From: a virus
Virus record (IMG/VR): IMGVR_UViG_3300044293_000648
Coordinates: 1 to 23,226 of that record
Length of the DNA stretch: 23,226 bases
Strand: one strand, 5' to 3'
Every line of letters starts with the position of its first letter. Within the stretch, counting starts at the first letter, position 1. Made by a program: the position numbers and the translations under genes. Below are positions 1 to 7,276 of this stretch, piece by piece. The notes beneath the pieces are model-generated. The model was not told the origin of the DNA. It saw only the letters and a program-made list of their open reading frames with translations, and made no database searches.

Positions 1-390
1 ATGCTCGGCGCGGGCTTGGCCCTGCTCGGCGACGGTGCCGGGGATGACATAGACGGCGCTGCCTTCGCGCGCGGCCCAGGTGGCGTAGGCGCTGAGGGAT
101 GCGGCGGCGTGCCGATCGGCCGGGACCCAGATATTGTGCGGCTTGGTGTCGAGCCCCTGGCCTTGATCGACGAAGCCGCGGACCGGGATCAGGCCGTCGC
201 AATAGCCGAACACGACTTCGAGGAAGGCGGCGATCTGCCCGATGTCCGGCGCGATGGGGCCATCGGCCGCCGGCATCGGCTGCCCAGCACCGGGAAGTCG
301 ATCGAGGGCGATCTGCCCAGCGGCGGGAAGTTCGCTCACGTCGTCATCCGGCAGCGGCGCGGCATCGTTGAAGTCGCCCCATGCGGTCAT
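1..390 (-). CDS. Phage-type primase/replication protein, N-terminal part (cut by window edge)
   Basis: This frame runs open for 130 codons from an ATG at 390 to the window edge, so only the N-terminus is visible. The ATG overlaps the stop of the nuclease gene upstream in the operon (ATGA), which fixes the start and implies translational coupling. The segment around residues 55-80 (FGYCDGLIPVRGFVDQG, then KPHNIWV) followed by AVYVIPGTVAEQGQARAEH resembles the start of phage/plasmid primase-helicase proteins of the DUF5906 or archaeo-eukaryotic-primase type. That is recalled family resemblance, not a search result. The first 45 residues are a Pro/Ala/Asp-rich linker. Its position as the last visible gene of a recombination operon fits a replication role. 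The catalytic motifs would lie beyond the window. Confidence 0.6.
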   Translation of the reverse strand, partial: MTAWGDFNDAAPLPDDDVSELPAAGQIALDRLPGAGQPMPAADGPIAPDIGQIAAFLEVVFGYCDGLIPVRGFVDQGQGLDTKPHNIWVPADRHAAASLSAYATWAAREGSAVYVIPGTVAEQGQARAEH

Positions 391-1154
391 GCAGGCTGCG
401 CCCAGCAGCGCTTGGCCCAAGGGCAGAAGCGGCACTCGAAATGGTCGGCCTGGGCGGCAACGCGAGGCAGCAATTCGCCGGCATCCGTCGCGGCCAGGAT
501 GCGCACCGCCCGGTCCGACATGCGTTGCGCCAGATCGGCGTTGAACGGCACCAGCTCGTGGTGCAGCTCCGCCGTGTCCTTGTTGATGGCGGTGAACAGC
601 GCCGGGTTGTCCGCCACGCCTGGAACGCTGGCGTCCATGTAGGCCTGGTAGACGGCGATCTGCGCGGCATAGATCGGCTTGGCCACGGCGACGCCCTTGC
701 CGGACGTCTCGCGCCAGGCCTTGGCGTTCATGGTCTTGCATTCCCACAGCGCGGGGAACGCCATGCCGGGGATGGTCGGGCCTCCGGCGAAGACGCCGTC
801 CACATGGCCGCGGATGCGACCGCCGGCGACCGAAAAGCCGAACTGCTCGCCATGCTCGCCACCGCCGCGGCGGGTGTAGAGATCGAAGCCCGCACCCCGG
901 AGCCAGGCGACGGCGACATCCTCCAGCGCGTGCCCGATCCCGAAGATGCGCAGCAGCCGTCCGTCGAAGTCAGCGCCCTCATCCTTCGGGGCCTTCACGA
1001 ACTCGAACTGCAGCGCGCGCTCGCAGGTGTGGCCAAGGCGGGAGCCGCCCAGGTAGTTGCGCGGCGGCGTCGCCTGACTGGCCGCGACAAGCGCCGCGTC
1101 GATGGCGGCATTCACATGCGCGGAGGTCTGGCTGCGGCTATTGAAGTCGAGCAT
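387..1154 (-). CDS. Cas4/RecB-like PD-(D/E)XK exonuclease with Fe-S cysteines
   Basis: Predicted 255-aa nuclease. The PD-(D/E)XK signature is visible: H75 in GIGHALED, D119 in GHVDG, E138 and K140 in WECKT, and the helix AAQIAVYQAYM with Q165. Four cysteines, C44 (HTCERALQF) and C241, C244 and C250 (CRFCPWAKRCW), have the one-plus-three arrangement of the iron-sulphur cluster in Cas4 and AddB-type nucleases. The start ATG at 1154 overlaps the stop of the DUF6511-like gene (ATGA), and its own stop overlaps the next start. No CRISPR genes or arrays are nearby, and the neighbours are a helicase, an annealing ATPase and a replication protein. I therefore read it as a phage exonuclease that makes single-stranded ends for recombination rather than as a Cas protein. 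Confidence 0.85.
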   Translation of the reverse strand: MLDFNSRSQTSAHVNAAIDAALVAASQATPPRNYLGGSRLGHTCERALQFEFVKAPKDEGADFDGRLLRIFGIGHALEDVAVAWLRGAGFDLYTRRGGGEHGEQFGFSVAGGRIRGHVDGVFAGGPTIPGMAFPALWECKTMNAKAWRETSGKGVAVAKPIYAAQIAVYQAYMDASVPGVADNPALFTAINKDTAELHHELVPFNADLAQRMSDRAVRILAATDAGELLPRVAAQADHFECRFCPWAKRCWAQPA

Positions 1155-1525
1155 CAGAAGGGCACCTCCGCCGCCATGTCCTGCCGCGCGATCGCCTGCA
1201 TCGCCTCCTGGAAGCCGCCGACGGCGACCTCGATCAGCGTCAGCACCTGCGCCTCGCTCAGCTCCTGGAAGCGGGTGCCCCAGCCGATCTCGGCCATCGT
1301 CTCCGCGACGCGGCGCATGGCGGCGCGCATCGCGGCCTTCTCCTGCTCAGTGAGGTCAACCATGGCGGACGACCTCCCAGCCAAGCGCGACCAGAAGCCC
1401 TGGCAGGCGATGCAGCAGAAGGAGACCGAAGGCCGCGGCTTCTTCCGCGGCGCCGGGTCGAACCAGCCAAAGCCACGCGCCGGGCGGGAGCAGAAGGCGC
1501 AGGGCGGTTCCGGGGACCGGGCCAT
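1154..1525 (-). CDS. DUF6511-like phage protein
   Basis: A 123-aa protein. Its N-terminus has two cysteine pairs, CAFC (residues 9-12) and CCIAC (37-41), flanking the segment ARGFGWF, which suggests a small zinc-binding domain. The second half is helical (EKAAMRAAMRRVAETMAEIGWGTRF, then LIEVAVGGFQEAM). This layout matches what I recall of DUF6511 proteins, which occur in alphaproteobacterial prophages and have no known function. It starts 3 nt after the helicase stop and its stop overlaps the nuclease start, so it belongs to the same operon. The cysteines suggest nucleic-acid or protein binding, but no function can be assigned. Confidence 0.75.
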   Translation of the reverse strand: MARSPEPPCAFCSRPARGFGWFDPAPRKKPRPSVSFCCIACQGFWSRLAGRSSAMVDLTEQEKAAMRAAMRRVAETMAEIGWGTRFQELSEAQVLTLIEVAVGGFQEAMQAIARQDMAAEVPF

Positions 1526-1528
1526 CGA

Positions 1529-3205
1529 TCATGCGGCCTGCCCCAGCGCCGCGGGCTGGGCGCTGCGCACGAGATGCTGGATGGCCTGGCGGTTGAACTT
1601 GAAGGTCAGCAGCGCCGAGGCCTGGTAGCGCGTCATGCCGAGATCGGCCCGTGCCGCCGGGGGCAGATGGATCAGCTGGCGTTCGGTCGGCGGCTCGCGC
1701 AGCCAGCGCCGGCTCTTGTGGGCGCTCTCGTCGGTCTCGTAGGTGTTCAGCCAGTCATCCGCCGCGGCCAGCGCCACCAGCCGCTCCCCGATGGAGAGCA
1801 GGCGCGGCCGCTCCTCCTTCGCCCCGCCGACCGCGTGCCAGGCCCCGTTCAGGAAGAAGATGCCGGCCCAGCCGTTGAACCCGTTGGCCAGCAGCGCGGC
1901 GTCGTCCCCGAACAGGTCGCACCATTGGAAGGCCGAGCGCCGGAGGAGATCGATCTCCGTCATGACGAAGTCGGAAAGCGGCGCCGTCTCGCGCCCGCGG
2001 GGCTCGAAGGCGTGACCGCAGATCGGGCACCCCATCACCGAGATCGGCACCTCGGCCTCGCAGGAGGGGCAGGTCTTGGTGGGCGGCTCACCCTCGCCGG
2101 GCTGGCTGTCGAGATCGACGTCCTGCTCCAGGCAGCCATGGATCTGCGAGGAGGTGCCGAAGTCGAGCACGATGCAGTCGCGCTTGACGACGCCGGGATG
2201 CTCGGTGGGATCCACGGTGCGCAGTCCGCGGCCGACCATCTGGATCATCGTGCACTTGAACGAACTCGGCCGCAGAAGCACGACGCAGGAGGTGGGCGGG
2301 TGGTCCCAGCCCTCTGTCAGCACCGCGACATTCACGACGATGCGCGCCTCGCCCTTCGCAAAGGAGGCCAGGACGGAGCGCCGCTCTCCCTCCGGCATGT
2401 CGCCGGTCACCATAACGGTGGGGACGCCGGCCGCGTTGAAGGCTGCGGCGACGTGCTCGGCGTGGGCGACCGTGGAGCAAAACACCACTGTCTGGCGGCC
2501 GCCCGCTCTCTCCTGCCAGTGCTTCACCACGGCATCGGTGACCGGCACGGTGTCCATGACGCGGGCGACCTCGCCCATGTCGAAATCATCACCGCTACGG
2601 CGCACCGCGCGCAGCTCATCCTGGACGCCGACATCGATGATGAAGGTGCGGGGCGGCACCAGGTGGCCGGACGCGATCAGCTCGCCGAGCCGAATCTGGT
2701 CGGCGACGTTGGAGAAGACCTGCCGCAGCCCGATCTTGTCGCCGCGGTTCGGCGTGGCGGTGACACCGTAGATGCGACAGTCCGGGTTACGAGCGCGGGC
2801 GCGATCGATGATGCGGCGATAGCTGTCGGCGACGGCGTGATGCGCCTCGTCAATCACCAGCAGGTCCAGTGCCGGCATCGCCTCGAGGTTCGCCTGGCGC
2901 GTCAGCGTCGGCACCATCGCGACGGTGACCTGGCCGCCCCAGGACTTCTGGCCGGCATCCACCACCGATGTGCTGATGCCTGGGTTCACGCGGCGGAACT
3001 TCGCCAGGTTCTGCGCCGTGAGCTCATCCCGATGCGCGAGGACCGCGGCCTTCGCGGCGCTGCCGCCGATATGCTCGCCCACCGCCGCCGACAGCATGAT
3101 CGTCTTGCCAGCGCCCGTCGGGGCGACGCCGAGGGTGTTGCCGTGCTGGCCGAGCGCACGAAGGCTGCGCTCGACGAAGAGCTTCTGGCGGGGGCGGAGC
3201 ATCAT
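1529..3205 (-). CDS. Superfamily 2 DEAD/DEAH-box helicase with C-terminal zinc ribbon (phage type)
   Basis: A 558-aa SF2 ATPase related to RecG/UvrB/Res-type and phage T4 UvsW-like helicases. Visible motifs are Q-motif-like RPRQ (residues 4-7), Walker A APTGAGKT (28-35), DEAH in VIDEAHH (119-122), motif III TATPNR (149-154), motif V VLTEGWDHP (295-303) and motif VI QMVGRGLR (322-329). A four-cysteine zinc ribbon follows (CPSC at 379-382, CPIC at 393-396), then an uncharacterised C-terminal domain of about 150 residues. The open frame continues upstream to 3607, but that part is Arg-rich and overlaps the neighbouring gene in another frame. I therefore place the start at the ATG at 3205 (or the adjacent ATG at 3202), preceded by GAGG. 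A role in phage DNA replication or recombination is inferred from the neighbours. Confidence 0.9.
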   Translation of the reverse strand: MMLRPRQKLFVERSLRALGQHGNTLGVAPTGAGKTIMLSAAVGEHIGGSAAKAAVLAHRDELTAQNLAKFRRVNPGISTSVVDAGQKSWGGQVTVAMVPTLTRQANLEAMPALDLLVIDEAHHAVADSYRRIIDRARARNPDCRIYGVTATPNRGDKIGLRQVFSNVADQIRLGELIASGHLVPPRTFIIDVGVQDELRAVRRSGDDFDMGEVARVMDTVPVTDAVVKHWQERAGGRQTVVFCSTVAHAEHVAAAFNAAGVPTVMVTGDMPEGERRSVLASFAKGEARIVVNVAVLTEGWDHPPTSCVVLLRPSSFKCTMIQMVGRGLRTVDPTEHPGVVKRDCIVLDFGTSSQIHGCLEQDVDLDSQPGEGEPPTKTCPSCEAEVPISVMGCPICGHAFEPRGRETAPLSDFVMTEIDLLRRSAFQWCDLFGDDAALLANGFNGWAGIFFLNGAWHAVGGAKEERPRLLSIGERLVALAAADDWLNTYETDESAHKSRRWLREPPTERQLIHLPPAARADLGMTRYQASALLTFKFNRQAIQHLVRSAQPAALGQAA

Positions 3206-3222
3206 GCTGGTGCGGGCCTCCT

Positions 3223-3861
3223 TCAGCGCGCCCAGGCGGGCCGCGGGTCGGCGCCGGCAGCGGCGGGCTGCGACGCCGCGGCAGGGAAGGCGCCCTGCTG
3301 GATGGGCGGCGCGGCGGGCGGCGCGTAGGCCTGGGCGGGCGGTGCGTAACCCGCCGGCGCCACATGCCGTCCCATCAGCTGGGCGTAGTCCCGATGGTCC
3401 GGCGTCACCGCCATGCGGATTTCGTTCTTGGTCTCGCCGCCGGCGTCGGTGCCGTGCTCGATCTTGGCCACGAACTCGAGGCCATCGAGGTCCGCGAAGC
3501 CGCCGATGCGGCGCGCCGCCTGCGCCTGGGGCGAGACATCCTTGTCGGAAATGCCGCGCGCGGAGTTCAGCATCCCACGCAGGAAGCTGCGGCCCATCCC
3601 CGCCCATTCTGGCCCCTTTGGACTGTGGAGGCCGATCAGCGTGAAGATCTTTCGCTTGGCGTAGGGCCCCTCCAGCACGGTGAACTCGCCGTTGAGATAG
3701 ACGGCGCCGGTGCTGCCGCGCGTGGCGTAGCCGCCGGTCCAGCCCTGGCTCGGATCGTCGAAGCCGCCGGGGCGGATGGTGAGGCGGACCTTTGCCAGTG
3801 TCCCCTTGGGGATCAGGTTCGGGTTGGATTGGGCGTCGTTGTAGTCATTCCAGGATGCCAT
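3223..3861 (-). CDS. Conserved phage protein, putative ssDNA-binding/recombination partner
   Basis: A 212-aa protein. The first 145 residues look like a folded beta-rich domain (LAKVRLTIRPGGFDD, AVYLNGEFTVLEGPYAKRKIF, LDGLEFVAKIEHG). The last 55 are an Ala/Pro/Gln-rich low-complexity tail. The ATG at 3861 is preceded by GGAGA about 8 nt upstream. It sits between the Sak4-like ATPase and the helicase, the place where phages with Sak4-type annealing systems often encode an SSB-like partner. The assignment as a single-strand-binding protein therefore rests mainly on position plus the beta-rich core and flexible tail. No OB-fold signature can be confirmed by eye, and the tail lacks the acidic tip of bacterial SSB. 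It could instead be an uncharacterised DUF669-like phage protein. Confidence 0.8.
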   Translation of the reverse strand: MASWNDYNDAQSNPNLIPKGTLAKVRLTIRPGGFDDPSQGWTGGYATRGSTGAVYLNGEFTVLEGPYAKRKIFTLIGLHSPKGPEWAGMGRSFLRGMLNSARGISDKDVSPQAQAARRIGGFADLDGLEFVAKIEHGTDAGGETKNEIRMAVTPDHRDYAQLMGRHVAPAGYAPPAQAYAPPAAPPIQQGAFPAAASQPAAAGADPRPAWAR

Positions 3862-3873
3862 GGGGCGTCTCCG

Positions 3874-4734
3874 TCAGGCGTTGGGCGTGGAGGAAGGGAC
3901 AACCGCGGCAGGCGCGGCCTCGGAGCGCGGCAGCACCACGCGGGGGCCGCGGATTTTCTCGAACAGGCGGCCGAGATGCGGCGGCTCCAGCATGTCGAGC
4001 CGGCCGGAGCGGTCCTTGGCCGGATAGCCCCACGGGTTGAGCGTCTGGCAGACGAGCGCGCGGTGCTGCGTGCCGTCCTCGCCCTTGATGGCGGCCAGCG
4101 TCAGCACCTCGTCCACGATGCCGGGCAGTTCGAGGCCCGTTTTGCTGCCGTCGATCTGCGGCGCGAAGACCTTGCGGTTGAAGTCGTCGGTGCGCTCGTC
4201 GAGGATCCCCACGAAGACGATGTTCTTGGAGCGCGTGTGCTGGAGATGCGTGAGCCAGCTGATCATCTCGCGCCCGTGCAGGCCGTAGGCGCCGCGCAGA
4301 TCGGGCTTGCCGGTCTTGTCGGAGAAGGCCTCGGGCTGGCCGCGGCACCACTGGAAGCATAGGCGGCCCGCCACCGTGATGCTGTCGATGAACACAGTGT
4401 CGTAGCGATCAAGCTGCGTGGGGTCGCCGAACTGCGCGCAGACCGCGGCGTGGTGCGCGGCGGAATACGGCTGTTCGTCGCGCAGCGCCGGGTTCGGCCC
4501 GCCGATGAAGGCGGCGAAGTCACGGCATTCGGGCCAGGTACGTGGGCGCAGCGTGTCGCCGCCCCAGCCCTCCACGGCGAGATCGCCCGCCTCCAGGTCC
4601 ATGAAAAGCGTGGTGCCGGCCTGGAGTGTGGTGGCAAGCGTGGTCTTGCCGATCCCGCTTGCCCCGAAGATCGCCGCCTTGATCATGCGGCGCTCGGCCA
4701 TGCGCTCGTCGGCGCTGATGATGCGCAGCGCCAT
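3874..4734 (-). CDS. Sak4-like P-loop ATPase (phage recombination, RecA-fold AAA domain)
   Basis: A 286-aa protein with a Walker A motif GASGIGKTT (residues 24-32), MDLEAGD (45-51) and a Walker B-type strand YDTVFIDSIT (111-120). It resembles phage Sak4-type ATP-dependent single-strand annealing or RecA-like proteins annotated as AAA ATP-binding proteins. The C-terminal 30 residues are an Ala/Pro-rich tail. The frame stays open upstream to 5133, but that portion is an Arg-rich overlap with the next gene. The ATG at 4734 overlaps the upstream stop (ATGA), which identifies the true start. With the adjacent putative SSB, helicase and Cas4-like nuclease it forms a coherent recombination cassette. 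In known families this ATPase cooperates with an SSB; here that partnership is inferred. Confidence 0.85.
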   Translation of the reverse strand: MALRIISADERMAERRMIKAAIFGASGIGKTTLATTLQAGTTLFMDLEAGDLAVEGWGGDTLRPRTWPECRDFAAFIGGPNPALRDEQPYSAAHHAAVCAQFGDPTQLDRYDTVFIDSITVAGRLCFQWCRGQPEAFSDKTGKPDLRGAYGLHGREMISWLTHLQHTRSKNIVFVGILDERTDDFNRKVFAPQIDGSKTGLELPGIVDEVLTLAAIKGEDGTQHRALVCQTLNPWGYPAKDRSGRLDMLEPPHLGRLFEKIRGPRVVLPRSEAAPAAVVPSSTPNA

Positions 4735-5276
4735 CAACGGGTCCCTCCGATAGCGGGCCGGATGCCGGCGCCATGGTTGGCCTCGCGCTTCGCGATCTCG
4801 GAGGGGATGGCTAGGCGGTAGCTGGGCCGGCCGGTGCGCACGGTGCGGGCTGGCTCGAAGACCTGGCGGATGCGCTCGGGCCAGGCGGTATAGGCCCGCC
4901 CGCTGACCTTGAAGGTCAGCTCGACGTATTCGCCCGGGTCCTCGCCGCCGGCGCGGATCTGCTCGACCAGCGCAGAGAGACGCCGCTGGTCCCACTCCAC
5001 CCGCTTGGGCAGTTCGACGGCGACCTCCACGCTCCCGTCCTGGAAGCGGACGATGCCAGTGTCCTTGCCGGCAGCACCGCGCGCGGCGATGGCGCGCTGT
5101 TCGTAGCGCAACGCGATGGCTGCGTTCAGCCATTCATGCAGGTGGCGCGCGGCCTCGAGCGCCTCGGCGCTGTCGGTCTGCAGCAGGGCGAGATGCTCGG
5201 CGGGGAGCGCGATGAGGTCACCCACCGGCATTTGGCGCAGCGCGTCGAGCGTGGGGCGGTTGGACAGCGCGTTCAT
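4734..5276 (-). CDS. Conserved phage operon protein of unknown function
   Basis: A 180-aa protein I do not recognise. The N-terminal 65 residues are predicted helical (LDALRQMPVGDLIALPAEHLALL, then ALEAARHLHEWLNAAIALRYEQRA). The middle contains strand-like segments (TGIVRFQDGSVEVAVELPKRVEWDQ, YVELTFKVSGRAYTAWPERIRQVFEPA). The C-terminus is basic. Both ends are coupled: the start at 5276 overlaps the upstream stop and the stop at 4734 overlaps the Sak4-like start, each as ATGA. This makes an operonic role near DNA recombination likely. Codon usage matches its neighbours. There are no membrane segments or catalytic motifs that I can see. Confidence 0.8.
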   Translation of the reverse strand: MNALSNRPTLDALRQMPVGDLIALPAEHLALLQTDSAEALEAARHLHEWLNAAIALRYEQRAIAARGAAGKDTGIVRFQDGSVEVAVELPKRVEWDQRRLSALVEQIRAGGEDPGEYVELTFKVSGRAYTAWPERIRQVFEPARTVRTGRPSYRLAIPSEIAKREANHGAGIRPAIGGTR

Positions 5277-5638
5277 CAGGCTGCCTCCGCCAGGATCTGC
5301 GGCAGCAGGGAGGCGACCACGCGCCGGGGACGGCGGCGGGCGATCAGGAGGTACTCGAAGTCCTCCTCGCCGCGGCGGCGTTGCACGAGATGCGCGAGAC
5401 CCTGCTCGCAGAGCATCCAGGCGCGGCCGGCGAGGCGGGCCAGGGCCATACGCTCAGCCGGCTCCAGCAGGCCGAGCTGCGGGCAGAGGGACCGGGCCAG
5501 CGTGCCGCGGAAGTAGGTGATGGCGTCGCCAGGAGCGGCGGCGCCGAGCCAGCGGCAGAGCGCGGCCTCGGTGAGGGGCGGAGCGGAGCTCCAGGGAGGC
5601 GACGCCGCGGCGGGCGTCCGGGATGCGATGTTGCTCAT
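5276..5638 (-). CDS. Small conserved phage protein of unknown function
   Basis: A 120-aa protein. After a Ser/Ala/Pro-rich start comes a region LTEAALCRWLGAAAPGDAITYFRGTLARSLCPQL and then LARLAGRAWMLCEQGLAHLVQRRRGEEDFEYLLIARR. The GDAITYFRG-to-LVQRR pattern recurs, as I recall, in small proteins of alphaproteobacterial prophages, but I know no function. The start ATG at 5638 lies in an 18-nt sequence (5633-5650) that is repeated in inverted orientation at the start of the small gene at 8265. The AGGA in that block is the Shine-Dalgarno sequence. The downstream stop overlaps the next gene's ATG. Confidence 0.75.
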   Translation of the reverse strand: MSNIASRTPAAASPPWSSAPPLTEAALCRWLGAAAPGDAITYFRGTLARSLCPQLGLLEPAERMALARLAGRAWMLCEQGLAHLVQRRRGEEDFEYLLIARRRPRRVVASLLPQILAEAA

Positions 5639-5650
5639 ACCAGGTCCTAC
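5633..5650 (-). repeat. 18-bp inverted-repeat copy 1 (translation start of the 5638 gene)
   Basis: On the minus strand this reads GTAGGACCTGGTATGAGC and contains the AGGA ribosome-binding site, the ATG and the second codon of the small gene. The identical 18-mer lies on the plus strand at 8253-8270. An exact 18-bp match in a 23-kb window is very unlikely by chance. Confidence 0.85.
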
Positions 5651-5671
5651 GGAGGGGGAAGGTGATGCGTC

Positions 5672-6262
5672 TCACGCCGCCGCGGTGATGCCGGCGGCGA
5701 GCAGGCGCAGGCGCATCTCGGCGATGCGGCGATAGGCGGTGGCGCGGGAGGTGCCCGCGGCCGCGATCGCGGCGGAGGGCGCATCGGCGGAGAGGGCGAC
5801 GCAGAGCGGGCGGTCGCGCGGCGCGATGACGGAGGCCGCGCGGTCGAGGTCGAGACGGCGCTGCAGGTCAGCGACCGCGTCGCTGGGCTGGCCGCACCAG
5901 GCGCCTAGCCCGGCGGCCTCGGGCAGCATCTCCGCCAGCGTCAGCGTCTCGTCACCGCAGGCCCCACCATCGCCGCCCACCACCTCATCGAAGCCCGTGA
6001 GGTGCTGGCGCCGCCGGTCGCGCTGCGCCTGCTGGACGAGGCAATAACCACGATGCCGAAAGCAGACGGTCGCGAAGGCTTCGAGGCTGCCGCGCTTGGG
6101 ATCGAAGGCGCCGAGCCGCGCCAACAGGTCGAGAACCATTTCCTGCTCGACATCCTCGCGGTCATGGCCCGGCAGGCGGACCAGGCGGATGGTGCGGCGG
6201 GATTCGCGGCGCAGGATGGGGCGCAGCAGGTGGAGGTCGGCGAGGGTGAGGCTGGCTGGCAT
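5672..6262 (-). CDS. Sigma-70-like regulator, first gene of the phage early operon
   Basis: A 196-aa protein resembling a compact two-domain sigma factor. Residues 33-72 (GHDREDVEQEMVLDLLARL, GAFDPKRGSLEAFATV) match the region 2 pattern of sigma-70 family members. Residues 155-186 contain a region-4-like helix-turn-helix (AIAAAGTSRATAYRRIAEM). An in-frame ATG at 6301 would add 13 residues, but the ATG at 6262 has GGAG about 6 nt upstream and is followed by a more typical N-terminus, so I choose it. It is the promoter-proximal gene and is transcribed away from the ImmA/XRE switch. It could direct transcription of phage genes, though the RNA-polymerase contacts cannot be verified by eye. Confidence 0.75.
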   Translation of the reverse strand: MPASLTLADLHLLRPILRRESRRTIRLVRLPGHDREDVEQEMVLDLLARLGAFDPKRGSLEAFATVCFRHRGYCLVQQAQRDRRRQHLTGFDEVVGGDGGACGDETLTLAEMLPEAAGLGAWCGQPSDAVADLQRRLDLDRAASVIAPRDRPLCVALSADAPSAAIAAAGTSRATAYRRIAEMRLRLLAAGITAAA

Positions 6263-6517
6263 GGCGGCTCCGGGATCGGTGTGACCTCTAGATGCAAGCA
6301 AATGCCGTCATGGAGGGTGGAGGCGGAAAGGGGCGGAATGGGCGCAAATGCTCGGCAGGATTTCTGCCCCATGGCCAAAGCTCGATTTGGGGGCGATTTT
6401 CCTCTGAAAGCTGCCCGAAGCTCGCTCTGATTTCCGCCCCGACCGTTGCGGAGGCGTGGCTGTGGATTGCGGGGAGAAGGGAACAGGAAGCGAACAAGGC
6501 CATTGACGACGGGGTTA
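6263..6517. promoter_or_regulatory. Divergent regulatory region between early operon and ImmA/XRE switch
   Basis: This 255-nt gap separates the minus-strand early operon from the plus-strand switch genes, so promoters in both directions are expected here. It contains related boxes. GATTTCTGCCCC lies at 6359-6370 and GATTTCCGCCCC at 6429-6440, 70 nt apart in the same orientation. The opposite orientation GGGGCGGAAT lies at 6330-6339, with a weaker GGCGGAAAGG at 6322-6331. A short perfect inverted repeat, GGCAG-5nt-CTGCC, spans 6354-6368 and overlaps one box. These are plausible operators for the XRE protein encoded at 7273. I could not identify convincing -35/-10 pairs. Confidence 0.5.
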
Positions 6518-7276
6518 ATGATCCGGCACCTTCATCGAATGCCCCTCGTCGTCAGCTACCCGCACTCCGCCGGCACCGCCGCCCCGCATCCCCTGTCACG
6601 GGAGGCGCTGTGGAGTGTCGCCGCGCAGGTGCGGCGGCAGTTGCGCGCGCCCGATGAACCCCTGGCCTTGGACATGGGCCGGCTCGTCGGACGCTCGGCC
6701 GAGACGCTTGTAAATGGCCGCCCGGTCCGGGTCGCGTGGGAGCTAGCGCAGCCCGTCCATGACGATGCCGGCCTCTCCGTGCTGGGCGTCTGCGAGACGG
6801 ATCCCGAGATGCCCGGCACCGCGCTGGTGTCGGTCAACGGGCCGATGGTGGCGGGCCGACCGGAGCTGGCGCTCAGCACCGCAGCGCATGAGCTGGGGCA
6901 TGTACTGTTCGATGTGCCCTCGGCGCTCGGAGAGGCCGGCCGGCGGTTCCGCGCTGTGACCGCACTGCCCGAGGCGCTGCTGGACCGGCACGCGGTGCTG
7001 TCCGAGCGGCGGGCCAACGAGTTCATGGGCGCGATGCTGGTGCCGCCGGTGCCGCTGCATCTGCAGATGCTCGTTCACGCCCGTGACGAGGGGCTGCGCA
7101 CCGTCCATGCCGCTCATCACGGCCGGCAAGGCTCGCGCGTGCTGGCGCGGGGCAATCCCCGCGAGGTGGTGGACGGTGTGGTGGCCGCACTCGCCGGCGA
7201 CTTCGGCGTGTCGGAGGGCTTCATCCGGGTGCGGCTGGACCGGTACCGGCTGGTGCAGGGAGGGCTGGTCTCGTGA
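6518..7276 (+). CDS. ImmA/IrrE-family metallo-endopeptidase (M78-like)
   Basis: A 252-aa predicted zinc protease. The HEXXH motif is HELGH at residues 124-128 within STAAHELGHVLFD. The downstream acidic helix SERRANEFMGAMLVP (162-176) supplies the third ligand typical of ImmA/IrrE proteins. In ICEBs1-type switches ImmA cleaves an XRE-family repressor, and here the gene overlaps the next gene, an XRE repressor, by 4 nt (GTGA). I chose the ATG at 6518 because GGGG lies about 7 nt upstream; the ATG at 6539 has no ribosome-binding site and upstream candidates encode Arg-rich sequence. The natural target is most likely the partner repressor. A general stress role like that of IrrE is less likely given the mobile context. 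Confidence 0.85.
   Translation: MIRHLHRMPLVVSYPHSAGTAAPHPLSREALWSVAAQVRRQLRAPDEPLALDMGRLVGRSAETLVNGRPVRVAWELAQPVHDDAGLSVLGVCETDPEMPGTALVSVNGPMVAGRPELALSTAAHELGHVLFDVPSALGEAGRRFRAVTALPEALLDRHAVLSERRANEFMGAMLVPPVPLHLQMLVHARDEGLRTVHAAHHGRQGSRVLARGNPREVVDGVVAALAGDFGVSEGFIRVRLDRYRLVQGGLVS

Noticed and set aside
387-1154. CRISPR-Cas adaptation gene (Cas4)
   Set aside because: The nuclease resembles Cas4, but no repeat-spacer array or other cas gene is present; the phage operon explains it better.
1574-3328. Long plus-strand frame of 584 codons opposite the helicase
   Set aside because: His/Arg/Gly-rich antisense shadow without recognisable domains; the minus-strand helicase is clear.
3206-3607. 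N-terminal extension of the helicase frame
   Set aside because: Arg-rich sequence that overlaps the 212-aa gene in another frame; the ATG at 3205 with GAGG upstream is the better start.
4735-5133. N-terminal extension of the Sak4-like frame
   Set aside because: It overlaps the coupled 180-aa gene and is Arg-rich; the ATGA junction at 4734 marks the real start.
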